From Alphaproteobacteria bacterium (lineage in GTDB: Bacteria > Pseudomonadota > Alphaproteobacteria > Rhodospirillales > WMHbin7): DNA of 64,000 nucleotides. Made by a program: the position numbers and the translations under genes. The DNA is taken from assembly GCA_015231795.1 (NCBI GenBank), contig JADGAX010000010.1:45175-109174 (forward strand), given 5' to 3'. The stretch's first letter is position 1. Each line of letters opens with the position of its first letter. Of this stretch, positions 1 through 9,760 are shown one piece after another. The notes beneath the pieces are model-generated. The model was not told where the DNA came from. It worked only from the letters and a program-made list of their open reading frames with translations, and did no database searches.

Positions 1-26
1 ACTTTGTTGGGTTGCAAGAGGAGACC

Positions 27-2129
27 ATGATGCGTGGAGGTCAATCCGGCGCTCTGCAAAAGATCGCATCTCGCTTTATCGTGCTGATGGCGATGTTGCT
101 GGCGGCGGGTCAAGCGCAGGCGAATTTCGGAGCGTTCGAGAAAGATGTGCCGCTGGCCGAGGTGTTTCCCGGCGCGGATTCCTTTGGACCCGAAGAAGGA
201 ACGCCGCCCGCGATCCCCGCCTTCAAGAACGGAAAGATAGCCGGATACGTCTTCGTCACCAGCGACATCGGCTATTCCGGCAAGCCCATTCGCCTTCGGG
301 CCGCCATGGACGTCAACGGGATCATCGTCGGCGCCAAGGTGATCGAACATCACGAACCCATTCTGCTGGCGGGCATTCCCGAACAGAAACTGTTCGATTT
401 CGCCGCCGCCTATGTCGGCAAAAGCGTGATCGAGGTTACGGCGCCGGGCGCCAAGCGACCGGCGGTTGAGATCGTCAGCGGCGCGACCGTTTCCGTGATC
501 GTGATCGACGACGGCGTGCTGCGCACGGCGCTGAAAATCGCCCGTAGCCGCGGTCTGGCTGGGTTCACGTCAGGCGCTTCGGGTCCTCGTGACGTCATTC
601 GCGACGTTCCATTCTCAGCCAAGAGTTGGCAGACGCTGATCGGCGACGGTTCCGTGCGCAGGCTTGCGCTGACGCATGGCGAGGTGGACAAAGCCTTCAA
701 GGCGATCGGTATCGGCCCCGAAGCCCACGGAGCGGCGCACAAGCCGGACGACACATTTATCAATCTGCACATCGCCCTTGTCTCGCCCGAGATCATCGGC
801 CGCAATGTGCTGGGATCGGCCGAGTACGAAGCGATGCAGGCTTGGCTGGAGCCGAAGCAACCCGCCATCCTGGTTGCCGCCGAAGGGACCTATTCCTTTC
901 GCGGCTCGGGCTATGTGCGGGGCGGCATCTTCGACCGCATCCAGGTTATCCAGGAAGGCATATCGATCCGGCTGAACGACAAGGTCTATCGCCGCATGGG
1001 CGCCGTCGAGGCCGAGGGCGCTCCCAACTTTCCCGAAATCGGCTTGTTCAAGTTGCCGCCAAGCGCCGAGTTCGATCCGGCCAAGCCCTGGCGCCTGGAA
1101 CTGTTGGTCCAGCGCGACACGGGCGGCAAGGATCGCGCCTATACGGCATTCGCGCTCGATTACATTCCGCCGCCCGACCTGATCGAGCAGGCGCCAGCCG
1201 AAATCGAGCCGGAAGCCGATGCGCTGTGGCAGGGCATTTGGCGCAACCGTCTTGTCGATGTCGCCATTCTCAGCCTATCGCTGATCATTCTGACCCTGAT
1301 CTTCTTTTTCCAGGACCTGCTAGTGAAGCGCCCGCGACTGTTCGTCCGGCTGCGCATGGCTTTCCTGGCCTTCACCACCTTGTGGATCGGCGTCTATGCA
1401 GGCGCTCAGTTGTCGGTGGTCAATGTCTTCACCTTCAGCCACGCTCTGGTCACCGGCTTTCGCTGGGATTTCTTCTTGCTGGAACCATTGATCTTCATCT
1501 TATGGTGCGCCACCGCCATCTCGCTATTGTTCTGGGGGCGCGGCGCTTATTGCGGTTGGCTTTGTCCCTTCGGAGCCGTGCAGGAATTAATTAGTGCGGG
1601 AGCCAAACGCTTGGGCGTGCCGCAGGTGACGCTGAAGTTCGCCTGGCACGAGCGGTTGTGGGCGTTCAAATACGTGGTTTTCGTGGCGCTGATGGGCGTG
1701 TCGCTTTACTCGCTGGCCAGCGCCGAGCGACTGGCCGAAATCGAGCCGTTCAAGACCGTGTGGCTGCTGCATTTCGCGCGCGAATGGTACTGGGTTGCCT
1801 TCGCCCTAGTCGCGCTGGCGGCAGGCATCTTCATTGAGCGCTTCTATTGCCGTTATCTGTGCCCGCTGGGCGCTGCGTTGGCCATTCCCGGGCGCATGCG
1901 CCTGTTCGAATGGCTCAAGCGCAGGCGTCAGTGCGGCTTCGAGTGTCAGAAATGCGCCAAGGAATGCATGGTTCAGTCCATTCATCCCGACGGACAGATC
2001 AACCCCAACGAATGCCTCTACTGCCTGCATTGTCAGGTCGTCTATCACGATCACGATTCTTGCACGCCGCTTTTGTTGAAGAAGCTGGGACGCAAGAAGG
2101 CGGCCGAGGCCACGCAATCAGGCGCCTGA
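27..2129 (+). CDS. nosR: NosR, membrane flavo-iron-sulfur protein of N2O respiration
   Basis: About 700 residues, the usual NosR length. NosR passes electrons to, and is needed for expression and maturation of, nitrous-oxide reductase. Visible in order: an N-terminal signal/TM segment (residues ~15-37); a periplasmic FMN-binding domain with the SGAT flavinylation-type motif near residue 150; a bank of membrane helices from ~410 to 610 with two CxxxCP motifs (CGWLCP and CRYLCP); and a cytoplasmic C-terminal ferredoxin region rich in CxxC motifs (CGFECQKCAKEC, then CLYCLHC). The ATG at 27 (or 30) follows AAGAGGAG; an in-frame TTG at 12 lies upstream of that ribosome site and is less likely. It is first of the nos genes in this window and its promoter lies outside or at the very edge. 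Confidence 0.97.
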   Translation: MMRGGQSGALQKIASRFIVLMAMLLAAGQAQANFGAFEKDVPLAEVFPGADSFGPEEGTPPAIPAFKNGKIAGYVFVTSDIGYSGKPIRLRAAMDVNGIIVGAKVIEHHEPILLAGIPEQKLFDFAAAYVGKSVIEVTAPGAKRPAVEIVSGATVSVIVIDDGVLRTALKIARSRGLAGFTSGASGPRDVIRDVPFSAKSWQTLIGDGSVRRLALTHGEVDKAFKAIGIGPEAHGAAHKPDDTFINLHIALVSPEIIGRNVLGSAEYEAMQAWLEPKQPAILVAAEGTYSFRGSGYVRGGIFDRIQVIQEGISIRLNDKVYRRMGAVEAEGAPNFPEIGLFKLPPSAEFDPAKPWRLELLVQRDTGGKDRAYTAFALDYIPPPDLIEQAPAEIEPEADALWQGIWRNRLVDVAILSLSLIILTLIFFFQDLLVKRPRLFVRLRMAFLAFTTLWIGVYAGAQLSVVNVFTFSHALVTGFRWDFFLLEPLIFILWCATAISLLFWGRGAYCGWLCPFGAVQELISAGAKRLGVPQVTLKFAWHERLWAFKYVVFVALMGVSLYSLASAERLAEIEPFKTVWLLHFAREWYWVAFALVALAAGIFIERFYCRYLCPLGAALAIPGRMRLFEWLKRRRQCGFECQKCAKECMVQSIHPDGQINPNECLYCLHCQVVYHDHDSCTPLLLKKLGRKKAAEATQSGA

Positions 2130-2142
2130 AGAGCGCCGGAAA

Positions 2143-2175
2143 ACCTGCCGGAAGGATGACGGGCCACCGGCAGGT
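2143..2175 (+). promoter_or_regulatory. hairpin between nosR and nosZ
   Basis: Perfect 9-bp arms ACCTGCCGG (2143-2151) and CCGGCAGGT (2167-2175) with a 15-nt loop in the 80-bp gap between nosR and nosZ. No T-tract follows, so it is not a standard intrinsic terminator. It could stabilise the nosZ transcript or partly attenuate read-through; this role is inferred. Confidence 0.45.
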
Positions 2176-2224
2176 CCAACAAAAATCCGTCGAAACATGA
2201 ACCACATACATGAGAGGTGCTCAC

Positions 2225-4138
2225 ATGACATCGAATTCGGACAATTCAACACTTTCTCGCCGGGCCTTGTTTGGCGGCACGGCTAAGGCGGTGACCCTGG
2301 CGGGCGCCGCGGCACTTGGCGGCGGCTCGCTTATCGCAGCCGGACGCTCGGAAGCCGCAACCGGCAAGAACAGCGCCGAAGTGGCCCCGGGACAGATCGA
2401 CGAATATTACGGCTTCTGGTCGGGCGGCCATTCGGGTGAGGTTCGCATCCTTGGCCTGCCGTCCATGCGCGAATTGATGCGCATTCCCGTTTTCAACATG
2501 TGCAGCGCCTCGGGCTGGGGCCGCACCAATGAATCGCTAAAGATCCTGACCGAAGGGCTGTTGCCTGAAACCAAGGAGTTCCTTAAGAAGCAGGGCTTGA
2601 AGACCTATCAGCATGGCGATACCCACCATCCGCGCCCGTCCTATACCGGCGGCAAGTATGATGGCCGCTATGTCTTCATCAACGACAAGGCCAACACCCG
2701 GATCGCTCGCATCCGTTTGGATGTGATGAAGACCGACAAGATTCTTGAAATTCCCAACGCGCATTCGATTCACGGCCTGCGTCTGCAGCGCTTCCCGAAA
2801 ACTGGTTATGTCTTTTGCAATGGCGAAAACCGCATTCCGATGCCCAACGACGGGTCGGTGCTGGACGATCCCGCCAAGTATGTGTCGGTCTTCACGGCGG
2901 TCGACGCCGAAAGCATGAAAGTGCAGTGGCAGGTCATGGTGTCGGGCAATCTCGACAACAATGACGCCGATTATGCGGGCAAGTACGTCGCATCCACCTG
3001 CTACAATTCGGAAGAGGCCACCACGACGGAAGGCATGATGTCTGCCGAGCGCGACCACTTGGTGGTGTTCAACATCAAGGCCATCGAAGATGCGGTGAAG
3101 GCAGGCAAGGCCAAGACGGTCAATGGCGTTCCGGTTCTGGATGGGCGCAAGGCGGCCAAGTCGCAATTCACCCGCTACATTCCGGTCGCCAACAGCCCGC
3201 ACGGCACCAACGCCACGCCGGACGGCAAATATGTGATCGCCAACGGCAAGCTGTCGCCGACCGTCACCATCTTCGAATGGAAGCGTTTCGACGATCTGTT
3301 CGCGGGCAAGATCAAGGAAGAGGAGTCCATCGTCGGAATTTTGGAAGTGGGTTTGGGGCCGCTGCACACCAACTTCGACGGTCGCGGCAACGCCTACACA
3401 TCGGTCTTCCTGGACAGCCAGATCGTGAAGTGGAACATCGACGAGGCGATCCGCGCCTATAAGGGCGACAAGTCGGTCAAGCCGATCAAGCAGAAGTTGG
3501 ATGTCCATTATCAGGTGGGCCATACCAACGCATCGATGGGCGAGACCAGCGAGGCGGACGGCAAGTGGCTGGTGGCCTTGTGCAAGTTCTCGAAAGACCG
3601 ATTCTTGAACGTGGGTCCCTTGAAGCCGGAAAACGATCAGTTGATCGACATTTCAGGCGACGAGATGAAGCTGGTTCATGATGGCCCCACCTTTGCCGAG
3701 CCGCATGACGCCACCATCGTTCATCGCTCGAAGATCAAGCCGCGCGACAATTGGGACCGCAAGGACCCCATGTTCGCCGATGCGGTGGCCCAGGCCAAGA
3801 AGGATGGCGTCAATCTGGAACTTGACAACAAGATTATCCGCGACGGCAAGAAAGTGCGCGTCTATATGGTCAGCACGGCTCCCAAGTTCGGCCTGGACTC
3901 GTTCAAGGTCAAACGGGGCGACGAAGTAACCGTCTATGTAACCAACGGCGACGATGTATCCGACCTGACCCACGGCTTTACCCTGGTCGGTCACAACATC
4001 GCCATGGAAGTCGCTCCGCAGGCAACGGCGTCGGTCACCTTCACGGCTGACCGGGCCGGCGTTTGGTATTATTACTGCCAGTGGTTCTGTCACGCGCTCC
4101 ATATGGAGATGCAGGGCCGGATGTTGGTGGAACCCTGA
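2225..4138 (+). CDS. nosZ: NosZ, nitrous-oxide reductase (Tat-exported, clade I type)
   Basis: Periplasmic multicopper enzyme that reduces N2O to N2. The start at 2225 follows GAGAGGTG and gives a Tat leader with SRRALFGG; the ATG at 2210 overlaps that ribosome site. The 637-residue length fits the family. CuZ-type histidine motifs are visible through the propeller domain ([48 protein letters not shown]). The C-terminal cupredoxin domain carries the CuA site, with C618, C622, H626 and M629 in [12 protein letters not shown]. The Tat leader, the nosR before it and nosDFYLX after it mark it as clade I. No truncation or missing ligand was seen. Confidence 0.98.
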   Translation: MTSNSDNSTLSRRALFGGTAKAVTLAGAAALGGGSLIAAGRSEAATGKNSAEVAPGQIDEYYGFWSGGHSGEVRILGLPSMRELMRIPVFNMCSASGWGRTNESLKILTEGLLPETKEFLKKQGLKTYQHGDTHHPRPSYTGGKYDGRYVFINDKANTRIARIRLDVMKTDKILEIPNAHSIHGLRLQRFPKTGYVFCNGENRIPMPNDGSVLDDPAKYVSVFTAVDAESMKVQWQVMVSGNLDNNDADYAGKYVASTCYNSEEATTTEGMMSAERDHLVVFNIKAIEDAVKAGKAKTVNGVPVLDGRKAAKSQFTRYIPVANSPHGTNATPDGKYVIANGKLSPTVTIFEWKRFDDLFAGKIKEEESIVGILEVGLGPLHTNFDGRGNAYTSVFLDSQIVKWNIDEAIRAYKGDKSVKPIKQKLDVHYQVGHTNASMGETSEADGKWLVALCKFSKDRFLNVGPLKPENDQLIDISGDEMKLVHDGPTFAEPHDATIVHRSKIKPRDNWDRKDPMFADAVAQAKKDGVNLELDNKIIRDGKKVRVYMVSTAPKFGLDSFKVKRGDEVTVYVTNGDDVSDLTHGFTLVGHNIAMEVAPQATASVTFTADRAGVWYYYCQWFCHALHMEMQGRMLVEP

Positions 4139-4141
4139 TCG

Positions 4142-5425
4142 ATGAACCGGCGCGGACGCGTTGGCGCGGCAGTTGCGGCTCTGGTTGCCGTCCTGCTGGC
4201 GTTTGCGTCGTCCGCGCTGGCCGTCACCGTCAAGGTGGATGCAAAACCGGGCGCCTTGGCCGCAGCTTTGGCCAAGGCGCGTTCCGGCGATGTGCTGACA
4301 TTGGAGGCTGGCATCCATCAAGGCGGGTTGGTCCTGGCCAAGCCGGTCGCCTTGCAAGGATTGCCAGGCGCTGTAATTGAGGGCGGCGGCGAGGGCAGCG
4401 TGATCAGAGTCACCGTGCCCGGCGTCAGCATCCGCGACTTGACCATCCGCAAGTCGGGAATTCGTCCGGTGGACTATGATTCCGCCATCTTCGTCGAGAA
4501 GCAGGCGGGGAACTTTACGGCGGAACGAAACTGGCTGGACGGCAATTTGTTCGGAATCGTGCTTCACGGAGCGGACAAATCCGTGGTCAAGGACAACCGC
4601 ATCGACAATCGCAGCGACGTCTACGACACGGAGCGTGGCAACGCCATCCATCTGTGGGCGGTCGATGACAGCCTGATCGAAGGCAATCGGGCCAGCGGAG
4701 GACGCGACGGTGTCTATGTCGAGGCCAGCCATGGCAATCAAATCAAGGACAACCATTTCCAGAAGGTGCGCTTTGCGATCCATTACATGTTCGCCAATCG
4801 GGGAAAAATCATCGGCAACCGGTCGAGGGGCAACCGGATCGGTTTCGCCTTGATGTATTCCAACGATCTGGAGGTCAGGGACAATGTTTCGATCGACGAC
4901 GAAGAACATGGGCTGATGCTTCACACCTCGCATCGTTCGCTGGTCGAGGGCAATCGCATCCGGGCGACGCGCGAGAAGTGCGTCTTCATCTACACGGCCA
5001 CCAGCAACGTCATCCGCGCCAATCGCATCGAGAATTGCGAGCTTGGCCTGCATTTCACCGGCGGGTCTGAAAACAGCGTCATCGCCAACAATGCCTTCGT
5101 GGACAACCGCACCCAGGTCAAATATACGGGGACCGTCTTTTATGAATGGTCCGAGGCGGGACGCGGCAATTATTGGAGCGACAATCCGGCCTTCGACCTG
5201 GATGGCGACGGTACCGCCGACGCCGCCTACCGTCCGAATACCGTAATGGACCGGCTGGTCTGGCGCTATCCCCTGGCCAAGCTGTTGATGTCCAGCCCGG
5301 TGATGGAGGCGTTGAAGATCGCGCAAAGCCATTTTCCCGCCTTGATGCCGGGCGGCGTGATCGACAGCCATCCCCTGATGGCGCCGCCGCCCAACCTTGC
5401 CTTGGGCACGGAGTCTGGATCATGA
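4142..5425 (+). CDS. nosD: NosD, periplasmic right-handed beta-helix maturation factor
   Basis: 427 residues with an N-terminal Sec signal (hydrophobic stretch around residues 8-28, ending near ALA). The body is a CASH/parallel beta-helix with many repeated G-N-x-I/V coils such as VKDNRIDN, IEGNRASG, IKDNHFQK and IIGNRSRG. NosD works with the NosFY ABC transporter to assemble the CuZ cluster of NosZ. It starts 3 bp after the nosZ stop and its stop overlaps the nosF ATG, so it is translationally linked to both. Family assignment rests on the repeats and the position in the nos operon. Confidence 0.96.
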   Translation: MNRRGRVGAAVAALVAVLLAFASSALAVTVKVDAKPGALAAALAKARSGDVLTLEAGIHQGGLVLAKPVALQGLPGAVIEGGGEGSVIRVTVPGVSIRDLTIRKSGIRPVDYDSAIFVEKQAGNFTAERNWLDGNLFGIVLHGADKSVVKDNRIDNRSDVYDTERGNAIHLWAVDDSLIEGNRASGGRDGVYVEASHGNQIKDNHFQKVRFAIHYMFANRGKIIGNRSRGNRIGFALMYSNDLEVRDNVSIDDEEHGLMLHTSHRSLVEGNRIRATREKCVFIYTATSNVIRANRIENCELGLHFTGGSENSVIANNAFVDNRTQVKYTGTVFYEWSEAGRGNYWSDNPAFDLDGDGTADAAYRPNTVMDRLVWRYPLAKLLMSSPVMEALKIAQSHFPALMPGGVIDSHPLMAPPPNLALGTESGS

Positions 5426-6330
5426 ACGCCATCGTCATCGACCATGTCGGCAAGACCTATGGCGCGCAAGCCGCGCTGGCCGATGTTTCCTTCGGCCTGC
5501 AAGAGGGTGCGCTGCTGGCCCTGCTTGGCCATAATGGTGCTGGAAAGACCACGCTGATGAAGCTGATGCTGGGGCTGATTCGTCCCACGTCGGGGCGCGT
5601 CGAGGTTCTGGGCTGCGATCCGGCGGGAGCTGCGCTGGAATTCAGACGCCATCTTGGCTTCCTGCCCGAGAATGTCGCTTTCCACGACGAAATGACGGGC
5701 CGCGACACTTTGAAATTTCTGGCGCGCTTGAAAGGCGTGCCTTCCAATTCATGCGCCGCCCTGCTCGAGCGCGTGGGCTTGGCCCCTGCTGCGGATCGGC
5801 GGGTGAAAACCTATTCCAAGGGCATGCGCCAGCGGCTTGGCTTGGCGCAGGCTTTGTTAGGGCATCCGCGCATCTTGCTGTTGGATGAGCCGACGACTGG
5901 TTTGGATCCGGTTCTGCGGGCGGAATTCTTCGACATTCTGGCCGAGTTGAGAAAAGGCGGCACGACGGTGATGTTGTCTTCGCACATTCTGACCGAATTG
6001 GAGGCCAGAACCGAGATGGTGGCGATCATGCGCGCTGGAAGGTTGGCGGCCTGGGGCACGCTGCCCCAGCTTCGGACCCAGGCGGCCATGCCGGTTCGCA
6101 TCCGCCTGTCGACGCCAGGAGCCGCATCCCAGATCGCGGATCGCCTGGGCGGCATCAAGATCGCCCATGTCAACGACCACTCCGTTGATCTGACTTGTTT
6201 GCAAAGCGAGAAGATGGCCGTGCTGCGCCATATCGCCGGCTTAGACGCCCAGGTTCAGGATGTCGACATTCATCTGCCGACGCTTGACGACATTTATCTT
6301 CATTTCGGCCATGGCGAGGTGAGCCAATGA
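5422..6330 (+). CDS. nosF: NosF, ABC transporter ATP-binding protein
   Basis: Cytoplasmic ATPase that pairs with NosY, probably supplying a sulfur-containing species for CuZ assembly in NosZ. Walker A is GHNGAGKTT, the signature region is YSKGMRQRL and Walker B with the catalytic acid is ILLLDEPTTGLDP; the H-loop follows (SSH). The ATG at 5422 overlaps the nosD stop in an ATGA junction; the longer reading frame upstream of it lies inside nosD and is discarded. The length of 302 residues is normal. Confidence 0.97.
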   Translation: MNAIVIDHVGKTYGAQAALADVSFGLQEGALLALLGHNGAGKTTLMKLMLGLIRPTSGRVEVLGCDPAGAALEFRRHLGFLPENVAFHDEMTGRDTLKFLARLKGVPSNSCAALLERVGLAPAADRRVKTYSKGMRQRLGLAQALLGHPRILLLDEPTTGLDPVLRAEFFDILAELRKGGTTVMLSSHILTELEARTEMVAIMRAGRLAAWGTLPQLRTQAAMPVRIRLSTPGAASQIADRLGGIKIAHVNDHSVDLTCLQSEKMAVLRHIAGLDAQVQDVDIHLPTLDDIYLHFGHGEVSQ

Positions 6331-7151
6331 ACGCCATTCTCGTCATTGCCGGAAAGGAATTGCGAGACGGCCTGCGCAACCGCTGGATCATCGGCGCCAC
6401 TTTGGTTCTGGCCTCGCTGGCTTTCGCCCTTGCCTTGCTAGGCGCAGCGCCCACCGGCACGTTGGCCGTCAAGCCCCTGGCGGTCACGGTCGTCAGCCTG
6501 GCCAGCTTGTCGATTTTTCTGCTGCCGCTGATCGCCTTGCTGTTGTCCTATGATTCGGTGGTGGGCGAGATCGAGCGCGGCACCATGCTGCTGCTGCTGA
6601 CCTATCCTTTGACCCATACTCAGTTTCTGCTGGGAAAAGTTCTGGGCCATAGCGCCATTCTGACCTTGGCGACCCTGGTGGGCTATGGCGGGGCCGGATT
6701 GGCGGTTGGGTTGGGGCAGGGGGGCGATGCGCAAAGCTGGGGCGCTTTCGCCCTGTTGCTGGCGACGTCCGTGATGTTGGGCATGGCTTTCGTTTCCCTG
6801 GCGACGTTGGCCAGCCTTCTGGTGCGTGAGCGCAGCACGGCGGCGGGAATTTCGGTGGCGCTGTGGCTGCTGTTCGTCGTGGTGTTCGATCTGGCCATTC
6901 TGGGGCTGCTGGTTACGGGCAAGGATTGGCTGGCGCCTTGGGCCTTCGGCTGGTTGCTGCTGGCAAATCCCGCCGATGTCTACCGGCTGGTCAATCTGAC
7001 CGGATTCGAGAATGTCCGCATGTTTTCCGGCATGGCCGGGGCGGCGGCTGACTTGTCCTTTCCGCCGGGCGTCCTGCTGGCCGTTCTGGCCGCCTGGGTG
7101 CTGGCGCCCCTGGCGGCGGCGTTGACGATCTTTCGGAGACGTGAGTTATGA
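6327..7151 (+). CDS. nosY: NosY, ABC transporter permease
   Basis: 274-residue polytopic protein with about six hydrophobic segments and the ABC-2 type permease pattern: a short cytoplasmic start with KELRDGLRNRW, then a first helix, and a charged YDSVVGEIERGT loop typical of the family. The start overlaps the nosF stop (ATGA). It forms the membrane channel partner of NosF in the NosDFY complex. Confidence 0.96.
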   Translation: MNAILVIAGKELRDGLRNRWIIGATLVLASLAFALALLGAAPTGTLAVKPLAVTVVSLASLSIFLLPLIALLLSYDSVVGEIERGTMLLLLTYPLTHTQFLLGKVLGHSAILTLATLVGYGGAGLAVGLGQGGDAQSWGAFALLLATSVMLGMAFVSLATLASLLVRERSTAAGISVALWLLFVVVFDLAILGLLVTGKDWLAPWAFGWLLLANPADVYRLVNLTGFENVRMFSGMAGAAADLSFPPGVLLAVLAAWVLAPLAAALTIFRRREL

Positions 7152-7702
7152 AACCTGGAAAATTGATAGTCATGGCCCTGCTGGCTTTGGCTTTGTCGGC
7201 CTGCAAAGACGACAAATCGGCAGCACTGCCCTCCCCGCAAGAACCCGGCCCCGATGCTGTGGGAACCATCTGCCGCATGGACTTGGCCGAACATACCGGA
7301 CCGAAAGGTCAGGTTTTTATCAAAAGCCAGGACAAGCCTTTGTGGTTTTCGTCGGTACGCGACACGTTCACTTGGTTGTTGATCGACGAGGGAACGGGGC
7401 GGCAATTCGCCGCCATCTATGTCAATGACATGGGCAGGTCGTCCAGTTGGGAAAAGCCCGATGCGGGCGCTTGGGTCGAAGCCAGGAAGGCGGTGTTCGT
7501 GGCGGGCAGCGACCGGGGTTCCGACATGGGCGGCGGCGAACTTGTTCCTTTCTCCACGCGCGCCAAGGCGCAGGAATTCGCGGGCAAGCATGGCGGCGCG
7601 GTGGTAGAATTCTTGGACATCACCAGCGAATTGCTGGCCCAGACGAGCGTTGCGCCGCCCGGACCTGCCGCCACGCATGCAAGCAGAGGACACCATGAAT
7701 AA
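7148..7702 (+). CDS. nosL: NosL, copper-delivery lipoprotein
   Basis: 184 residues with a lipoprotein signal ending in the lipobox LSAC, so it is probably anchored in the periplasm. The family motif C-x-M is present as CRMDLAEH, followed by the conserved pattern FSSVRDTFTWLL. NosL binds Cu(I) and hands it to apo-NosZ. It overlaps the nosY stop by 4 bp (ATGA) and the next gene by 8 bp. The C-terminal tail is rich in Ala and Pro and ends in HHE. Confidence 0.95.
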   Translation: MKPGKLIVMALLALALSACKDDKSAALPSPQEPGPDAVGTICRMDLAEHTGPKGQVFIKSQDKPLWFSSVRDTFTWLLIDEGTGRQFAAIYVNDMGRSSSWEKPDAGAWVEARKAVFVAGSDRGSDMGGGELVPFSTRAKAQEFAGKHGGAVVEFLDITSELLAQTSVAPPGPAATHASRGHHE

Positions 7703-8675
7703 GCCAGCTCTGTCACGCAGGCGTTTCATCGCCATAACCGCCTGCGCCGCCGCCCTTCCCGGAGCGGCCAAGGCGTCGTCCGAGACCGGGCGCGTGCGCT
7801 GGCTGGGCAAGGCGCTGGGGGCCAGCGCCGAGATCGTGCTTGAACATCCCGATCAGGCCATGGCGCAGCAGGCGCTGGCCGACTCCCTTCTCGAGGTCGA
7901 GCGGCTGGAATCGATCCTAAGTTTGTATCGCCCAGAATCGGCGATTTCCAAACTGAATCGCGACGGCCATCTTGCGTCCCCTCCGGCAGATCTGCTGCGG
8001 GTGATGGGCGAAGCCGCGAGAATTTCAAAAATCTCACAGGGCGCGTTCGACATTACCGTTCAGCCTTTGTGGAAGCTGCATGCCGACAGCCTGCGCCGCA
8101 TCGGGCGTCCGCCCTCCTTGGCGGAGATCGAAGTCGCCAGGGGGTTGGTGGATTGGCGCGCCGTGACGATTTCTCCCGAACGGATCGAATTCGCAAAGCC
8201 GGGCATGGCGGCAACCCTGAACGGCATCGGACAAGGCTACGCCACCGACCGCGTGTCCGAATTGCTGAAGCGCAAAGGGTTCGACCATGTGATGGTCGAT
8301 TTGGGAGAACCGCGCGTGCTGGGGCCGCGCGCCGACGGATCGTCCTGGCCGGTCGCCATCCGCGATCCCATGCTGCGCGGCATCGCCCTGCATCGCCTGA
8401 CCATTGCCGATGGCGCCATGGCCACCACCGAGGCGTTGGGATCGTCTTTTCCGGGATTTGGCCGCTATGGCCATCTGATCGAGCCAACCAGCGGCCAGCC
8501 CGCCCTGACCGTGCCCAGCGTGACGGTACTTGCCCCATCGGCCAGCTTGGCCGACGGATTGTCCACCGCCATCGCCGTGGCGGGCGCCGACAAGGCCGCC
8601 GCCATTCTCAAAGAGGCAGGCGTCGGCAAGGCCATCCTGGTCTCGCCCGACAGCAAGCTGACCTTTGTCGGCTAG
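7695..8675 (+). CDS. nosX: NosX/ApbE-type FAD:protein FMN transferase
   Basis: 326 residues. The leader contains SRRRFIAIT, a twin-arginine export signal. The body has ApbE motifs: SAISKLNRDG, NGIGQGYATD, DLGEPRVLG with WPVAIRDP after it, and HLIEPTSGQPA. ApbE proteins attach FMN covalently to a Thr of NosR, so this gene completes NosR maturation. The start at 7695 overlaps the nosL stop; the ATG is preceded by CAGAGGA. The usual DLGGD motif reads DLGEP here, a small deviation. It is the last gene of the nos operon. Confidence 0.94.
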   Translation: MNKPALSRRRFIAITACAAALPGAAKASSETGRVRWLGKALGASAEIVLEHPDQAMAQQALADSLLEVERLESILSLYRPESAISKLNRDGHLASPPADLLRVMGEAARISKISQGAFDITVQPLWKLHADSLRRIGRPPSLAEIEVARGLVDWRAVTISPERIEFAKPGMAATLNGIGQGYATDRVSELLKRKGFDHVMVDLGEPRVLGPRADGSSWPVAIRDPMLRGIALHRLTIADGAMATTEALGSSFPGFGRYGHLIEPTSGQPALTVPSVTVLAPSASLADGLSTAIAVAGADKAAAILKEAGVGKAILVSPDSKLTFVG

Positions 8676-8953
8676 GCGTTTGATTCGACCCTGATGCAGA
8701 TCGGCACACAACTCTCAAGCCCGGCGGCAACTGCTACCGTTTCCGTTTCCGCAAAAACGTCAAAGTTCCTGCTTCGATCAAGATAGCTAAAGACGGACGC
8801 GTGCAGACTTTCCATCTTATTTTTTCTGTATGTCATCCTTGACGGACTTCACGCCAGAAACGCCTCTGGCAATACTGACCGCCTTTGCCGGAAATCGGCT
8901 CCGGTTTCAGACGAGCCACTCGTTTGCAGCGCGAATGTTCGTGTACCCAAGAA
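8676..8953. other. intergenic stretch after nosX
   Basis: No supported gene. The nos operon ends at 8675 and the next gene is on the opposite strand, ending at 9004. A proline-rich frame on the plus strand starting at 8885 is the antisense of the collagen-like gene and is not accepted. Confidence 0.6.
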
Positions 8954-8986
8954 ATGCCCGGCATGGAGAGGCTCCATGCCGGGCAT
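8954..8986 (-). terminator. 15-bp perfect hairpin after the collagen-like gene
   Basis: Arms ATGCCCGGCATGGAG (8954-8968) and CTCCATGCCGGGCAT (8972-8986) pair perfectly around the 3-nt loop AGG. It lies 18 bp beyond the stop of the minus-strand collagen-like gene. Read leftward, the flank is TTCTTGGG, a weak T-tract. A terminator or mRNA-end stabiliser for that gene is the simplest reading. Confidence 0.6.
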
Positions 8987-9003
8987 GATAAATCTACGAT
9001 GGA

Positions 9004-9708
9004 TCAGCGATTGGCGCCCGGAGGACCAGACGGACCGGGGGCACCCGGCGCTCCGGGAGATCCTGGCGTGCCCGGCGATCCTGGCGAACCCGTCTTGCCG
9101 ACAGCGCCTGCCGCGCCAGCGGCCCCGCCGACTCCGGTCTCACCCGTAGCGCCAGTCTTGCCGCCCGCTCCCACTGCGCCAGTCGCCCCTGATGCGCCGG
9201 TCGCACCCGTCGCGCCGACATTTCCGGGTTTGCCGCCTGCTCCCGTTGCGCCGACCGCACCTGATGAGCCGGTCGCACCCGTTGCGCCGACATTTCCGGG
9301 TTTGCCGCCCACTCCCGTTGCGCCGACCGCACCTGATGTGCCGGTCGCACCTGTTGCTCCAGTCGCTCCGCTAGCGCCCGCAGCGCCTGCCGCACCCGCA
9401 GCGCCATCGGAGCCAGCGGCACCGGTCGCGCCTGTGGCGCCGGTAGTGCCCGCGCTGCCAGTTGAACCTGAGCCTCCTGCACCACCCGCTCCCCCAGCCC
9501 CACCGGCACCCTTGCCGGACATGCCGGAAGAACCGGCGCCGCCCGTGCCTCCGGTGCCGCCCGTGGCCTGTGCTATAGCGTGACTAGATTCAATAAGGAG
9601 GGGCGTAATGTACATTGCCGCCATCATCAGGCCGATGCGAAACATCCGCCGTCTGCGTCCGGCTTCGGCGCTTGCAAGGCGTACGTCGTTTGTTTGAAGG
9701 GCGTTCAT
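9004..9708 (-). CDS. collagen-like Gly-X-Y repeat protein, secreted
   Basis: 234 residues. An N-terminal positively charged stretch (GRRRR) and a hydrophobic segment (residues ~22-46, ending in SHAIAQA) look like a signal peptide. From about residue 48 to the end nearly every third residue is Gly, mainly GAT, GAA, GAS, GKP, GNV and finally GSPGSPG/GAPGAPG, the collagen triplet pattern. CAGGAG precedes the ATG with good spacing. Bacterial collagen-like proteins form triple helices at the cell surface and often act in adhesion or matrix formation; the role here is not known. The antisense strand is also open over the whole repeat because of its GC pattern, but lacks a signal peptide and a ribosome site of this quality. 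Confidence 0.8.
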   Translation of the reverse strand: MNALQTNDVRLASAEAGRRRRMFRIGLMMAAMYITPLLIESSHAIAQATGGTGGTGGAGSSGMSGKGAGGAGGAGGAGGSGSTGSAGTTGATGATGAAGSDGAAGAAGAAGASGATGATGATGTSGAVGATGVGGKPGNVGATGATGSSGAVGATGAGGKPGNVGATGATGASGATGAVGAGGKTGATGETGVGGAAGAAGAVGKTGSPGSPGTPGSPGAPGAPGPSGPPGANR

Positions 9709-9760
9709 TGGTTGCTCCTGTAGCGTTGTTAAAATTTATCGGATGGGCTAAGGGATCGAC

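Noticed and set aside
2537..3523. Minus-strand frame of 328 codons inside nosZ
   Set aside because: Antisense shadow of nosZ without family features.
3653..5371. Minus-strand frame of 572 codons across nosZ and nosD
   Set aside because: Lies wholly opposite two well-identified genes and has no recognisable domain; open only because of GC-rich codon bias.
8885..9583. Plus-strand proline-rich frame of 232 codons
   Set aside because: It is the antisense of the collagen-like gene; the minus-strand frame has a signal-like segment, a ribosome site and a hairpin after its stop.
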